Below, in pieces: positions 46,153-54,504 of a DNA stretch of 64,000 nucleotides. Each line of letters begins with the position of its first letter. Positions within the stretch are counted from its first letter, which is position 1. The stretch covers positions 558,001 to 622,000 of the forward strand of contig CBDDKM010000006.1 in NCBI GenBank assembly GCA_965230225.1. The letters are read 5' to 3'. The translations under genes and the position numbers were made by a program. This DNA is from CALSMU01 sp965230225 (GTDB lineage Bacteria; Bacteroidota; Bacteroidia; Flavobacteriales_D; Parvicellaceae). The notes under the pieces were generated by a model that searched no databases, was not told the origin of the DNA, and saw only the letters and a program-made list of their open reading frames with translations.

Positions 46153-48352
46153 TTAGTCTTTCTAGTTCCAGTTGGTTTTTAACTAAGTTGTAGTAGGCTC
46201 CTTCTTGATACAACAATTCCTCATGTGTTCCTTGCTCAATAATTCTTCCATGATCCAGCACAACAATGTTATCAGCGTTTTTCACAGTACTTAATCGATG
46301 TGCAATTACAATTGCTGTTCTATGTTGGAAGAACTCATTCAAGTTCTCCATAATCACTCTTTCGTTTTGAGCATCTAGCGCACTTGTAGCTTCATCAAAA
46401 CAAATGATTTCAGGGTCTTTATACACTGCACGAGCAATCAATAGTCTTTGCTTCTGCCCCGTGCTCATGCTCAACCCTTCTGCCCCTATTTTGGTATTCA
46501 ATCCAAGAGGTAATTCGTCTATGTACTCTTTGATGTTTGCTATTTTAACAGCATGGATCAATTTATCGTAGTCTACTTTATCCTGCCCAACAGCTATGTT
46601 GTTAGCTATGGTATCGCTAAATACAAATCCTTCCTGCATTACAACACCGCATCGATCTCTCCAGGTTTTTTGTGCTACACTAGACAACGGAATGCTACCT
46701 GTTTTAATTTCACCTTCCTGAGGTTCGTAAAACTTTAATAAAATCTTCATCAAAGTGGTTTTTCCACTTCCACTGGCCCCTACTATTGCGGTAATTTTCT
46801 TTGCTGGGATGGTTAAGTTCAAGTTTTGAATAACCATTTTATTTGTTCCGGTGTACCTAAAAGAAACATCCTTTAGACTAATATCATCATCTGCCGATAC
46901 AAAACGAACTTTGTTTTCCGGGTCCACTTCTTCCTCTTCTTTATTGTGTATTTCCGATAACCTCTCCAATGCAATTTTTGCATCCTGAGCAGTGTAGATG
47001 AAGCTGATTAACTGTTGAATCGGAGAGTTCAATTGTCCGATGATATAGGTTATCGCCATCATCATACCCAGTGTTATATTACCATCAATTACCAGCTTTG
47101 CAGCCAATATGGTAATGGCAATGTTTTTCAGCTCATTGATGATGTTTGATCCCACCATCTGAGTTTGTTGAAGCGAAAGGTTTTTTATTTCTACCTTATA
47201 GATTCTTGCCTGTAAATATTCCCAACTCCACCTTTTCTGCTTTTCTGCATTGTGGAGTTTAATCTCTTGCATACCATTAATGAGTTCTATCACCTTGCTT
47301 TGTTCCTTGCTTAACTCATTAAACCTGGTATAATCTAACTTTTTTCGTTTTCTTAAGAATAGGATTACCCATCCACCATACAAAGCACTACCAATCAGAA
47401 ATACAGAAAAAATCATGGTATTGTACCATGCCAATACAGCCCCAAAAATAATCAGATTAAAGAATGAGAACAATACATTTAGAGAAGTGGTTGTAAGCAA
47501 ACTTTCAATCCTTTTATGATCTCCTATTCGTTGCATGATATCTCCCGTCATTTTGGTATCGAAAAAACCGATTGGGAGGTTCATGAGTTTTATAAAAAAG
47601 TCGGATACTAATGAAATATTAATTCTGGTACTTAAATGCAAGAGAATCCAACTCCTAATGATTTCTATACTGGTTCTACCAATAAACAGAAACAACTGAG
47701 CAACAAGGATCAGGTATATAAAATTGATGTCTTGATTCTGAATTCCTACATCCACAATGCTCTGCGTTAAGAAAGGAATCATTAACTGTAGCAAACTACC
47801 TGCTACCAGCCCAATTATCAATTGAACCAAGAACTTCTTATACTGAAATAAATACTGATACAAAAAGCTAAACCCCTTCTTGTTTTCTAAATCATCTTCC
47901 TCTTCCTGATTTAGTTTTGGAGTGGGTTCCAGTAGTAAACAAACTCCTTCTTTTGTCTCCTCATTGGCTTCTTGCCCAATCCAGTTTTGAATAAACTCCT
48001 TAACACTCATGGACCTCAGCCCGGAGCCAGGGTCGGCAATGAATACCTTGTCTTTTTTTATTTTGTAGAGCACCACAAAATGGTTTTGGTTCCAATGAAT
48101 CACACATGGAAGCAGTGCTTCTTCTACCAATTTCTTAAAGCTGATTTTAACTCCAATGGTTCTAAATCCAATTGACTCTGCAGAGTTGGCAATGTTTTGC
48201 AGACTACTTCCCTCTCTGGTGGTTTCAGAAAGCTTTCTCAACTTTTGCAAACTAACTCTTCTACCATAGTATTTCGAGATCATTTGCAAACATGTTGGAC
48301 CACAATCCATTGCATCTGGTTGGTGTATGAAAGGGAATTTTAATGTCCTCAT
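46145..48352 (-). CDS. C39-peptidase ABC exporter (double-glycine leader processing and export)
   Basis: The 735-residue protein starts with a C39 cysteine peptidase: QPDAMDCGPTC with catalytic Cys17, His91 in NHFVVLY and Asp107 in IADPGSG. An ABC membrane domain (about 165-480) and a nucleotide-binding domain follow. That domain has Walker A GASGSGKTTL near 531, Walker B IICFDEATSALD and a variant signature LSMSTGQKQR in place of LSGGQ. Such PCATs cut leaders after Gly-Gly and export the core peptide. It is the only exporter for both precursors in this locus. It overlaps the SPASM gene by 4 bp. Confidence 0.95.
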   Translation of the reverse strand: MRTLKFPFIHQPDAMDCGPTCLQMISKYYGRRVSLQKLRKLSETTREGSSLQNIANSAESIGFRTIGVKISFKKLVEEALLPCVIHWNQNHFVVLYKIKKDKVFIADPGSGLRSMSVKEFIQNWIGQEANEETKEGVCLLLEPTPKLNQEEEDDLENKKGFSFLYQYLFQYKKFLVQLIIGLVAGSLLQLMIPFLTQSIVDVGIQNQDINFIYLILVAQLFLFIGRTSIEIIRSWILLHLSTRINISLVSDFFIKLMNLPIGFFDTKMTGDIMQRIGDHKRIESLLTTTSLNVLFSFFNLIIFGAVLAWYNTMIFSVFLIGSALYGGWVILFLRKRKKLDYTRFNELSKEQSKVIELINGMQEIKLHNAEKQKRWSWEYLQARIYKVEIKNLSLQQTQMVGSNIINELKNIAITILAAKLVIDGNITLGMMMAITYIIGQLNSPIQQLISFIYTAQDAKIALERLSEIHNKEEEEVDPENKVRFVSADDDISLKDVSFRYTGTNKMVIQNLNLTIPAKKITAIVGASGSGKTTLMKILLKFYEPQEGEIKTGSIPLSSVAQKTWRDRCGVVMQEGFVFSDTIANNIAVGQDKVDYDKLIHAVKIANIKEYIDELPLGLNTKIGAEGLSMSTGQKQRLLIARAVYKDPEIICFDEATSALDAQNERVIMENLNEFFQHRTAIVIAHRLSTVKNADNIVVLDHGRIIEQGTHEELLYQEGAYYNLVKNQLELERLNA

Positions 48353-49347
48353 AAAATCACCTCCTCTTTATATTCGTTAACAGGTACATAACCTTCTTCT
48401 CCCTTCCACTTAGCCAGGTAGGGATTGTATTCGCAGTTAGACGGTCTTGAAAGAGGGTTCGCCGGGTCATCCGTTATTGCCCTGCAATCAGTGCAGATGT
48501 ATCTAAATTCGCAATCTTTACAAACTTCTACCTGATCTTTGGTAATGTACCAGGATGGTGTTTCAAAATCGTAAAGAGTGTAGTTTTCCAGTTCATCAAC
48601 ATGTCCTAAGGTCTGGCTCATTGCAGGACAATTTTTCAAGTTCCCTTCTACATCAACTCCAAGCTTTTTATACAGGCAAGTGTTGTAGTTCATCGCTTTC
48701 AAAACATGAGTTTGATTCTGTGAAAAGTTGTAGGGAGAAATCTTTCCGCAACTTCCTGATGAAGTAATCTTTTCAGGAGTAAAGAAAACCTCTCTTAATT
48801 CTAACACATCGGAAGGAATTGATTCATTCACCGAATGAAAAACAATGTTTGATATCTTAGGGTATTGCTTTTTCATAGCAATGATACCACGGTATTCTTT
48901 TGTATATGGTATTAGCAAATCAATGCTCTCGCAAGCTGAAAATTCAGTTGAGTGCAGAACAGTATTCAGGTCGTTTAAATTAAAACCGTTAAACCAACGT
49001 ATTTGCAGAAATTTATTCCTTACTTGATTCAAAAAGTGGGTGACTTTCTCCATTGAATAACCTGAACCCTCATCTCTATCAATGATTACATTTTCCAACG
49101 AGTTTGGGGCATAATAATTTTTATCCAAAACTTTGAGCCTTTTTCGAACTACGTCTGGTACTTGAATAATCATTCCCTGTTCGAGCATGAAATTCAAATT
49201 CTCCTCAGAAACCATTTGGATATCATCATCTTTTTCAAGTGAAAAGTCCACGTGGTACCAGCAATCGTTTTGAAGGTCAATGATTAGGTTCATGGAGAAA
49301 CCTTTCACAAAAACTACGTTACTTGCTATGGTTAATACCTTATTCAT
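48349..49347 (-). CDS. Grasp-with-spasm SPASM-domain peptide maturase (module 1)
   Basis: The ATG at 49347 gives a 332-residue protein with the family N-terminus (VVFVKGFSMNLIIDL). A GTG at 49374 would add 9 residues. No radical-SAM CxxxCxxC is present. The C-terminal SPASM domain is complete: SCGK near 198, CX10GX4C near 224-240, CKDCEFRYICTDC near 274-286 and a last Cys before NPYLAKWKGEEGY. Two iron-sulfur clusters are therefore expected. The family works with ATP-grasp ligases on RiPP precursors; its chemistry is not established. The start overlaps a tiny upstream ORF. Confidence 0.9.
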   Translation of the reverse strand: MNKVLTIASNVVFVKGFSMNLIIDLQNDCWYHVDFSLEKDDDIQMVSEENLNFMLEQGMIIQVPDVVRKRLKVLDKNYYAPNSLENVIIDRDEGSGYSMEKVTHFLNQVRNKFLQIRWFNGFNLNDLNTVLHSTEFSACESIDLLIPYTKEYRGIIAMKKQYPKISNIVFHSVNESIPSDVLELREVFFTPEKITSSGSCGKISPYNFSQNQTHVLKAMNYNTCLYKKLGVDVEGNLKNCPAMSQTLGHVDELENYTLYDFETPSWYITKDQVEVCKDCEFRYICTDCRAITDDPANPLSRPSNCEYNPYLAKWKGEEGYVPVNEYKEEVIL

Positions 49348-49570
49348 TTCTAAGTACTTGTTCCGGTGATACACATAAGCTAATTGGACTGGTGGAAATT
49401 TGTTTCTCCATACCAGTGTAGTTGATATCTTCTACATGGATATCTGGAGCTTCTTCTCCTTCTGAAGCTACTTTACCGATCCTTTCTGATAGGTAATACA
49501 GGTCCATTGGAAACCTGGATTCGTGTACCCTGGATATTTCAGATAATTGTTGAATCAATCTTTTATTCAT
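49340..49570 (-). CDS. Small ORF between ATP-grasp and SPASM genes (module 1)
   Basis: A 76-residue protein, acidic in the middle (SEGEEAPDIHVEDINY), with no signal peptide or membrane helix. It overlaps the ATP-grasp stop by 8 bp and the SPASM start by 8 bp, so it looks translationally coupled and real. No family is recognised. A different small ORF sits in the same place in the second module. A peptide-recognition or adaptor role is only a guess. Confidence 0.65.
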   Translation of the reverse strand: MNKRLIQQLSEISRVHESRFPMDLYYLSERIGKVASEGEEAPDIHVEDINYTGMEKQISTSPISLCVSPEQVLRNE

Positions 49571-50570
49571 CCTCCATCATGTTTAAGGCGATTTCTCTTT
49601 CCAGTTGATAGTTACATTTCTCTGAAATGGCAGTAAATTGCCCACTTGGGTTCACTTCCAGGAAATAGTAGTTTCCATCTTCTGCCAGAATAATATCTAG
49701 AGAGCCCGTTTCCATGTTTAGTTTTAACATTAACTCATGAATTCTCTTGGATAAATTATCCGGTAGTTCGAAGGGTACAACACGATTCATTTGATCGGGA
49801 TTGTAATTACGGTAATCCTCTTTGGTGTTTTCCTGTTGCTGCGAAATAATAGCACTTGCCCAACATTTACCTCCAATGTAAAATACTCTTAACTCGATCA
49901 GTTTTTCAATCCTTTCCTGAAAAACAGTTAGAGGAAATACATCGGGAAAAACTTTAATATCGGAATGTGCTATGGACTTAGTTAGCTGCTGATACACCTT
50001 TCCTTCTTGTTCATGACTAAAGAACATTCCTATATCCAGGGCTTTGGTGATGACTTTCATTTCTGGTTTAAACCAGTTAGCCAATTCCCCCTTAGAGGTA
50101 GTAACCAAGGTATTGGGAACGTTAAATCCCAGCTCTGCTGCTTCTTTTAGATTAACTATTTTATTGGTTCTACTACCATTATCTTTTCCGTATGTTTTCC
50201 CTTGCAAATAGAAGTGATTGACCAATTCTTGTTGAGCTAAATCGTGAGTAGTAAAAAAGTACTTTACTTTATTCTCAATGTCATCAAAATTACCAGGATT
50301 GGTTCTAAACCCTGTTGCGTTATTTAAAGAAATTCTTCCTCTTCTAAAAAACACTGTTTTAGCCTGTTCTGTGTTCAGCGTTTTCCCTTCAGAACTTGTA
50401 AGGTTCATTGAACTACTCTGGTTGTTAATCTGAATAGAGGATATTGCCACTTTCTCCTGATCAGTGTAAAATATTTCTACATCTGCATCAAAGTACTTTA
50501 ACCAGTCGGCAATAAGTTTGGTGGTATAATCACCTGTCATCGAAACTAAAATATTTTTTCTTCCGCTCAT
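49563..50570 (-). CDS. Grasp-with-spasm ATP-grasp peptide maturase (module 1)
   Basis: The ATG at 50570 gives 335 residues; a TTG at 50579 would add three. The first part has VSMTGDYTTKLIADWL and VFFRRGRIS, as in peptide-modifying ATP-grasp ligases. ATP-binding strands follow (KVITKALDIGMFF). The catalytic end has TGSLDIILAEDGNYYFLEVN, with the Mg2+-binding Glu and Asn, then PSGQF. Such enzymes form ester or amide links between Thr/Ser/Lys and Asp/Glu side chains of precursors. The ATG overlaps the stop of the exported protein gene (TAATG). Confidence 0.92.
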   Translation of the reverse strand: MSGRKNILVSMTGDYTTKLIADWLKYFDADVEIFYTDQEKVAISSIQINNQSSSMNLTSSEGKTLNTEQAKTVFFRRGRISLNNATGFRTNPGNFDDIENKVKYFFTTHDLAQQELVNHFYLQGKTYGKDNGSRTNKIVNLKEAAELGFNVPNTLVTTSKGELANWFKPEMKVITKALDIGMFFSHEQEGKVYQQLTKSIAHSDIKVFPDVFPLTVFQERIEKLIELRVFYIGGKCWASAIISQQQENTKEDYRNYNPDQMNRVVPFELPDNLSKRIHELMLKLNMETGSLDIILAEDGNYYFLEVNPSGQFTAISEKCNYQLEREIALNMMEDE

Positions 50571-51103
50571 TAAGGACAATCTTTTTCCAAAGGAGTTAAT
50601 CCGATTTCTTTTCTCTTACGGTTTACTTGTTCCAATTCTTCTCCACAAAAGCTCTTTTTTCCATATACACCGTATACATTAGGCTTTTTCATATTAATCA
50701 TACACCGATCTACCCACCTGGCATATTCATCAGGTGGCATGTTTCCTTTTTTTAATTCCTTATTAAAAATGGTTCGCAATAGTGTATAGTCTCCTTCGAG
50801 GGTATAATGAAGTGTTAGCACTTTTGTTAAGTCTGATCCTGTTCTTTCTCCTGAAGGGTAACCATAGTCCTTGATAATACTTAGCAATAAGTATTTATTA
50901 ACGGAATCATTTTTACTCTGAAGCACCCAAAGAGAGTCTGAATCGATTAGTTGATTTTGGGAGATCATAGAACGGTATTCCTGATCCTTTTTTAACATAC
51001 ATTTCAGCTCTTTTCGAACGGTTCGCTTTTGCTTAGAATTAAGATTCTGAGCAGAGCAATAGCCAGACAATAGAATGAAAATCAGGAGAAAAATCTTGAT
51101 CAT
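50570..51103 (-). CDS. Small exported protein, DUF6624-like (module 1)
   Basis: The ATG at 51103 gives 177 residues with a signal peptide (IKIFLLIFILLSGYCSAQ). The mature part has DQEYRSMI and NKYLLLSIIKDYGYPSGERTG. Then LTLHYTLEGDYTLL, DEYARWVDRCMINM and VYGVYG follow. This order resembles DUF6624, a family of unknown function; the match is by eye. It lies between the precursor and the ATP-grasp gene, as does a longer related-looking protein in module 2. Possible roles are immunity or periplasmic handling of the peptide. Confidence 0.7.
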   Translation of the reverse strand: MIKIFLLIFILLSGYCSAQNLNSKQKRTVRKELKCMLKKDQEYRSMISQNQLIDSDSLWVLQSKNDSVNKYLLLSIIKDYGYPSGERTGSDLTKVLTLHYTLEGDYTLLRTIFNKELKKGNMPPDEYARWVDRCMINMKKPNVYGVYGKKSFCGEELEQVNRKRKEIGLTPLEKDCP

Positions 51104-51128
51104 TAAACAGGAGTATTCAATATATAAT

Positions 51129-51150
51129 GGGTGCCGAAAAATCGGCACCC
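51129..51150 (-). promoter_or_regulatory. Hairpin after precursor 1 (possible partial terminator)
   Basis: A perfect 8-bp stem, GGGTGCCG with CGGCACCC, closes a 6-nt loop between the precursor stop and the next gene. The minus-strand bases after it (ATTATATATT) are not a strong T run. It is therefore better read as a processing/stabilising hairpin or leaky attenuator that would make precursor mRNA more abundant than maturase mRNA. Confidence 0.7.
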
Positions 51151-51167
51151 AAAACTATTGATAATTC

Positions 51168-51344
51168 TTACAAATCAAATGGTTGCTCGTAAATTTCATC
51201 AACTTTTCTGTTAAATAAGCCGCATAAAGTAACTTCGTCACAGTTTCCGTTGGTCATTGTAGTTTCAACGATTTTTTTTCCTCCGTTTACAGAGTCCATT
51301 TTGATTTGATCCTTTTCGAATCCTTTGATTGAATTCTTTTTCAT
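51168..51344 (-). CDS. Grasp-with-spasm RiPP precursor peptide 1
   Basis: The ATG at 51344 gives 58 residues; a TTG ten codons upstream is less likely. The leader MKKNSIKGFEKDQIKMDSVNGG ends in a double glycine, matching the C39 exporter downstream. The core after Gly-Gly has about 35 residues, two Cys (NCDE, LCGL), a cluster of Thr (VETTMT) and several Asp/Glu. These are plausible acceptors and donors for ATP-grasp crosslinking. A 93-bp gap separates it from the preceding SPASM gene, enough for its own promoter. Confidence 0.88.
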   Translation of the reverse strand: MKKNSIKGFEKDQIKMDSVNGGKKIVETTMTNGNCDEVTLCGLFNRKVDEIYEQPFDL

Positions 51345-51437
51345 TTTTACTAGTTTTAAATTTTCGTGCGCCAATTTTTAATCCGCATGGCACTTATCGG
51401 ATTGATTCTGGCCAGGTAATCAATTTTTTATTTCGGT

Positions 51438-52475
51438 TTAACTCCAAAGCTCTTCGTTTATCAATTCCAGTTGTTGATGATTAATGGTTTGAGATCCTTT
51501 TAGAACCTCGACACCACAACTGCTTAGGTCTGCATACCCTTCTTCTCCTTTCCACTTAGAGATATAAGGGTTATAGCAGCATTCTTCTTCGTGATACCAC
51601 TCTCCTTCTGCATTCTGTTTAGGTTCTCTGGTATCAACACACATCATTCGAAATTCACAATCTTTACAAACGGTGCATTTCTCTTTAGACACGTACCAGT
51701 TTCTTTTAAATTCTTCTGTTAGTACAATGGCTAACAATTGCCCACTCCCTTTTAATTCATTTATATTTCCGAATACCTGAGTGGACTCAGGAGCATTTTT
51801 TATTTCTCCTCCAGAAGAAATGAATAGCTTTCTATTGTAGTACAAATGGTGTTCCTGTGCTTCGGTAAATGCGTCTATGTTCACAGTTAAGGCTGGTTTT
51901 CTTTCCTCTGAGTTTACCAACTGAAATACATCTTCTTGCTCTGAATTCTCTGTGGTATAAACATTACCTAGTATTGGATACTGTTCTCTTAAATCTTCCA
52001 GTTGATCTAAACTTCCTCCTTCAAGAATTACATCAATATTTTGAAAATTCGATACCTTAAAATGTTGTTTAAGAATGTTTTCCAGCCTTTTCAAATCTGA
52101 GCATTGAATAACAATGAACTTGCAAATTAGCTCATCCACCAACTTCAATGATTTTCCAAGGTGCTCTCCATCTTCAAGAATAGCGTTGGTTATAATTGAT
52201 GGGGACTCCCACTCCAAATTAAGTTTGGAAAAAAACTCCACTGTTGGTGCAGGAACCTTTGCTATCCACTCTTGTTGCTCCATTTCCGACACCCACTCTT
52301 TTTCATCTTCGGTCAAAGAATCAAATACAGCTATGGGCTGCTTCTCGATTTTCTCAATCAACCCTTTTATTTCGTTTGGAACAAAATGATAATCCCTACG
52401 AGGTAAATCGTATATACAAGAACGATTAACTCCAGAGATCAACCGTACTTCCTCCATCCATTTATAAACTAACAT
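51438..52475 (-). CDS. Grasp-with-spasm SPASM-domain homologue with degenerate cysteines (module 2)
   Basis: The 345-residue protein aligns end to end with the module 1 SPASM protein, including the N-terminal VRLISGVNRSCIYDL and the C-terminal NPYISKWKGEEGY. However, CX10GX4C has become HX10GX4A (HLYYNRKLFISSGGEIKNAP). The SCGK cysteine is absent. The last Cys of the CxxC after EFRMM is replaced (CVDT). CKDCEFRMMC remains, with extra Cys at KEKC and EECC. At most one canonical cluster site survives. It may be a scaffold or have changed chemistry. Confidence 0.85.
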   Translation of the reverse strand: MLVYKWMEEVRLISGVNRSCIYDLPRRDYHFVPNEIKGLIEKIEKQPIAVFDSLTEDEKEWVSEMEQQEWIAKVPAPTVEFFSKLNLEWESPSIITNAILEDGEHLGKSLKLVDELICKFIVIQCSDLKRLENILKQHFKVSNFQNIDVILEGGSLDQLEDLREQYPILGNVYTTENSEQEDVFQLVNSEERKPALTVNIDAFTEAQEHHLYYNRKLFISSGGEIKNAPESTQVFGNINELKGSGQLLAIVLTEEFKRNWYVSKEKCTVCKDCEFRMMCVDTREPKQNAEGEWYHEEECCYNPYISKWKGEEGYADLSSCGVEVLKGSQTINHQQLELINEELWS

Positions 52476-52650
52476 TTCTAACTATAATGGGTTTGTAGCA
52501 CTTTTTTCGATTGTATTCTTTTGTCTGATAATCCTCTGATTCCAGCACGCATACCAAACTGTTCTTTTTAGCCTCCACCATTTCGGAATACCTCAAATAA
52601 AAAGGCAATGTTTTGGTGGTTTTTAAATATTCTTCCAGTTGTTCCTTCAT
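52462..52650 (-). CDS. Small ORF between ATP-grasp and SPASM genes (module 2)
   Basis: A 62-residue basic protein with two Cys (LVCVLESED, KKCYK). It overlaps the ATP-grasp stop by 4 bp (ATGA) and the SPASM-gene start by 14 bp, so coupled translation is likely. It occupies the same slot as the 76-residue ORF of module 1, but similarity between them is not convincing by eye. No family is recognised. Confidence 0.62.
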   Translation of the reverse strand: MKEQLEEYLKTTKTLPFYLRYSEMVEAKKNSLVCVLESEDYQTKEYNRKKCYKPIIVRNVSL

Positions 52651-53618
52651 TTCGCTTCCATTAAGTATTCTGCCACCTTTTTCTCTATCCTATAATTACA
52701 TGGTTTAGACACTTGCCCGAACTGACCAATTGGGTTAACTTCCAGAAATATATATTCTCCTTCTTCGGTTACCAATAGATCTATTGAACCTGAATTTAAT
52801 CCGAGTTCGTTCATTAATTTTCTTAAAATATCCTCTTGCTTTTCCGGTAAAGAAAAAGGAGGTGTTCGGTTAGGTTTTAGTAGGTTATAGTTTCTGAAAT
52901 CTATTTTTGTTTGGTCGTCGTTTTGAGATAAAATGGCACTGCAATAAAACTTTCCATTCAGATAGAACGCTCTTATTTCAAATGCCTTATTTACTGTATT
53001 TTGAAACATCATTGGAGCAAAAGAATCCTCCAGACCATCTATCATCTCATCGGTAACCAACATGGTGTAGCTATTGATGGTGCTCCCCTGATAACCAACA
53101 AATATTCCTTGCGATATATTTTTGGTAATGATGCTCCCCACTTCTTGTTTAAAGCGAACCACCTCTTCTTTGCTGGAAGTAACTACAGTGGTGGGAAATT
53201 TGACCCCAAGTGAAGCACACTTTCGAAGAACTGTAAGTTTATTGATAAATACATCTTCCGGTTTGTTTAGTGACTTTCTTTTTAACTCTCCCAGAAAATA
53301 TTTGGAATATACTTCCACTTCAGATACTAACTGTCTGTTTAACTCACGATCAAAGTCTTTATCTAATCCCGATCCTATCCATTGGTGGTCAAACTTGATC
53401 CAACTTCTTCGGTACCAAATGCTTTTAAACTCGCTCAACTTGAAGGAATCTCCTTTTATATTTAATTGAATATCATTCTCACTAGCATCTATTTTAAGTG
53501 AGTTTAACTTTAAAGAAACATCGGCACTTACCCTTACAAACTTCTCTTTGCCTCTGCGCAACCAATCAATCACATCGTTGGTTGATCTATCATCATCGCT
53601 GGAAATAATTAATATCAT
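52647..53618 (-). CDS. Grasp-with-spasm ATP-grasp peptide maturase (module 2)
   Basis: The 323-residue protein parallels the module 1 ligase. It has an N-terminal ISSDDDRSTNDVIDWL, SIWYRRSWIKF in place of FFRRGR, a central ATP-binding part (SIITKNISQGIFV), and a C-terminal SGSIDLLVTEEGEYIFLEVN followed by PIGQF. The Mg2+-binding Glu and Asn are kept, so it should be active. Overlap with the exported-protein gene is 4 bp (ATGA). Confidence 0.92.
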   Translation of the reverse strand: MILIISSDDDRSTNDVIDWLRRGKEKFVRVSADVSLKLNSLKIDASENDIQLNIKGDSFKLSEFKSIWYRRSWIKFDHQWIGSGLDKDFDRELNRQLVSEVEVYSKYFLGELKRKSLNKPEDVFINKLTVLRKCASLGVKFPTTVVTSSKEEVVRFKQEVGSIITKNISQGIFVGYQGSTINSYTMLVTDEMIDGLEDSFAPMMFQNTVNKAFEIRAFYLNGKFYCSAILSQNDDQTKIDFRNYNLLKPNRTPPFSLPEKQEDILRKLMNELGLNSGSIDLLVTEEGEYIFLEVNPIGQFGQVSKPCNYRIEKKVAEYLMEAK

Positions 53619-54460
53619 AACTGGTATTTCTTGATTCTTTCAGATAAATTTTCCTGATCCCTACAAGGAACATTTTCCAATGTACCGTAGTACTGTTCTC
53701 CTGTGTGTGTTGTACTCCACTGATCGTAAAGCTGGAAGAATGTACCGGAGATTTTCCCTTCTAAGTAGGCATTTTCCAGATAGGGAAACAATAGATCCCA
53801 GGTGGGCTGAAAAAGGTTTTTGGATTTGAAGGCATGAAGCATCATCAATTGAACTTTATTGTAAGTTCCGATACCATGATCAAAGTTGTTGATCATGGTT
53901 CCCTGTACTTCACATAATTCTGCAAGCCTCAACATTCGATTCCAATCATTCCGCTCTACTATACCAAGCTCAGCTCCTAACTCTTCTACTACTACCTTTA
54001 AGGAATCATCACTCAATTTAGTATCCAGTTGATCTTGCAAAAACAGATTGGATATTTCTTCCGAACAGTCTTTTTCCGCAAAACTTCTCTTTATCTTTTT
54101 ATCAGTTTTGCTTAATGTCCACGCGTCCAAGCCTTTACTCTTTATCTGAATATTGATGGGATGCTGATTAACGGAAGGGTCATGTTCAATGTATTTCCAA
54201 TGATATTTTCTTATTAATTTACCAACGCTCTTTTTATAGTATTTCACATCATCGTTTTGTAGTGAAACAGCTAAAAAGAGTAATGTTTCGGAAGGGTCTA
54301 TGGAATACTTTCGATCACATTTTTTCCATATAGCTTTAGCTTCATTGTAAGAGTTATATTGAATTGGGTAAACCTCAGTATAAATGATACTATATGATTT
54401 ATTCTGCCCAATAGAATAATAGCTCAACAAAACTGCATATATGAAAACTAAACTCCTCAT
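53615..54460 (-). CDS. Exported protein, DUF6624-like C-terminal part (module 2)
   Basis: The 281-residue protein begins with a signal peptide (LVFIYAVLLSYYSIGQ). Its C-terminal half matches the smaller module 1 protein in layout: LMMLHAFKSKNLFQPTWDLL, FQLYDQWSTTHTGEQYYGT, then a Cys. The N-terminal half (about 25-140) is extra. It lies directly after precursor 2 and its hairpin. A role paired with the peptide, such as immunity, is inferred from position only. Confidence 0.7.
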   Translation of the reverse strand: MRSLVFIYAVLLSYYSIGQNKSYSIIYTEVYPIQYNSYNEAKAIWKKCDRKYSIDPSETLLFLAVSLQNDDVKYYKKSVGKLIRKYHWKYIEHDPSVNQHPINIQIKSKGLDAWTLSKTDKKIKRSFAEKDCSEEISNLFLQDQLDTKLSDDSLKVVVEELGAELGIVERNDWNRMLRLAELCEVQGTMINNFDHGIGTYNKVQLMMLHAFKSKNLFQPTWDLLFPYLENAYLEGKISGTFFQLYDQWSTTHTGEQYYGTLENVPCRDQENLSERIKKYQL

Positions 54461-54469
54461 TTAAAAATC

Positions 54470-54492
54470 CGGGGAGCTAAGTAAGCTCCCCG
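54470..54492 (-). promoter_or_regulatory. Terminator-like hairpin after precursor 2
   Basis: A perfect 9-bp stem, CGGGGAGCT with AGCTCCCCG, closes a 5-nt loop. It is followed on the minus strand by GATTTTTAAATG, where the final ATG starts the next gene. Stem plus a T5 run fits an intrinsic attenuator placed between the precursor and the rest of the operon. Confidence 0.75.
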
Positions 54493-54504
54493 AGAAATTT
54501 TGAA

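Noticed and set aside
51345..51374. Longer precursor 1 starting at TTG 51374 (68 residues).
   Set aside because: The ATG at 51344 gives a normal leader (MKKNSIKGFE); the extra ten residues look unlike known leaders.
48349..52475. Possible radical-SAM enzymes, suggested by the SPASM domains.
   Set aside because: No CxxxCxxC motif is found in either protein's N-terminal half, so they fit the radical-SAM-free grasp-with-spasm type.
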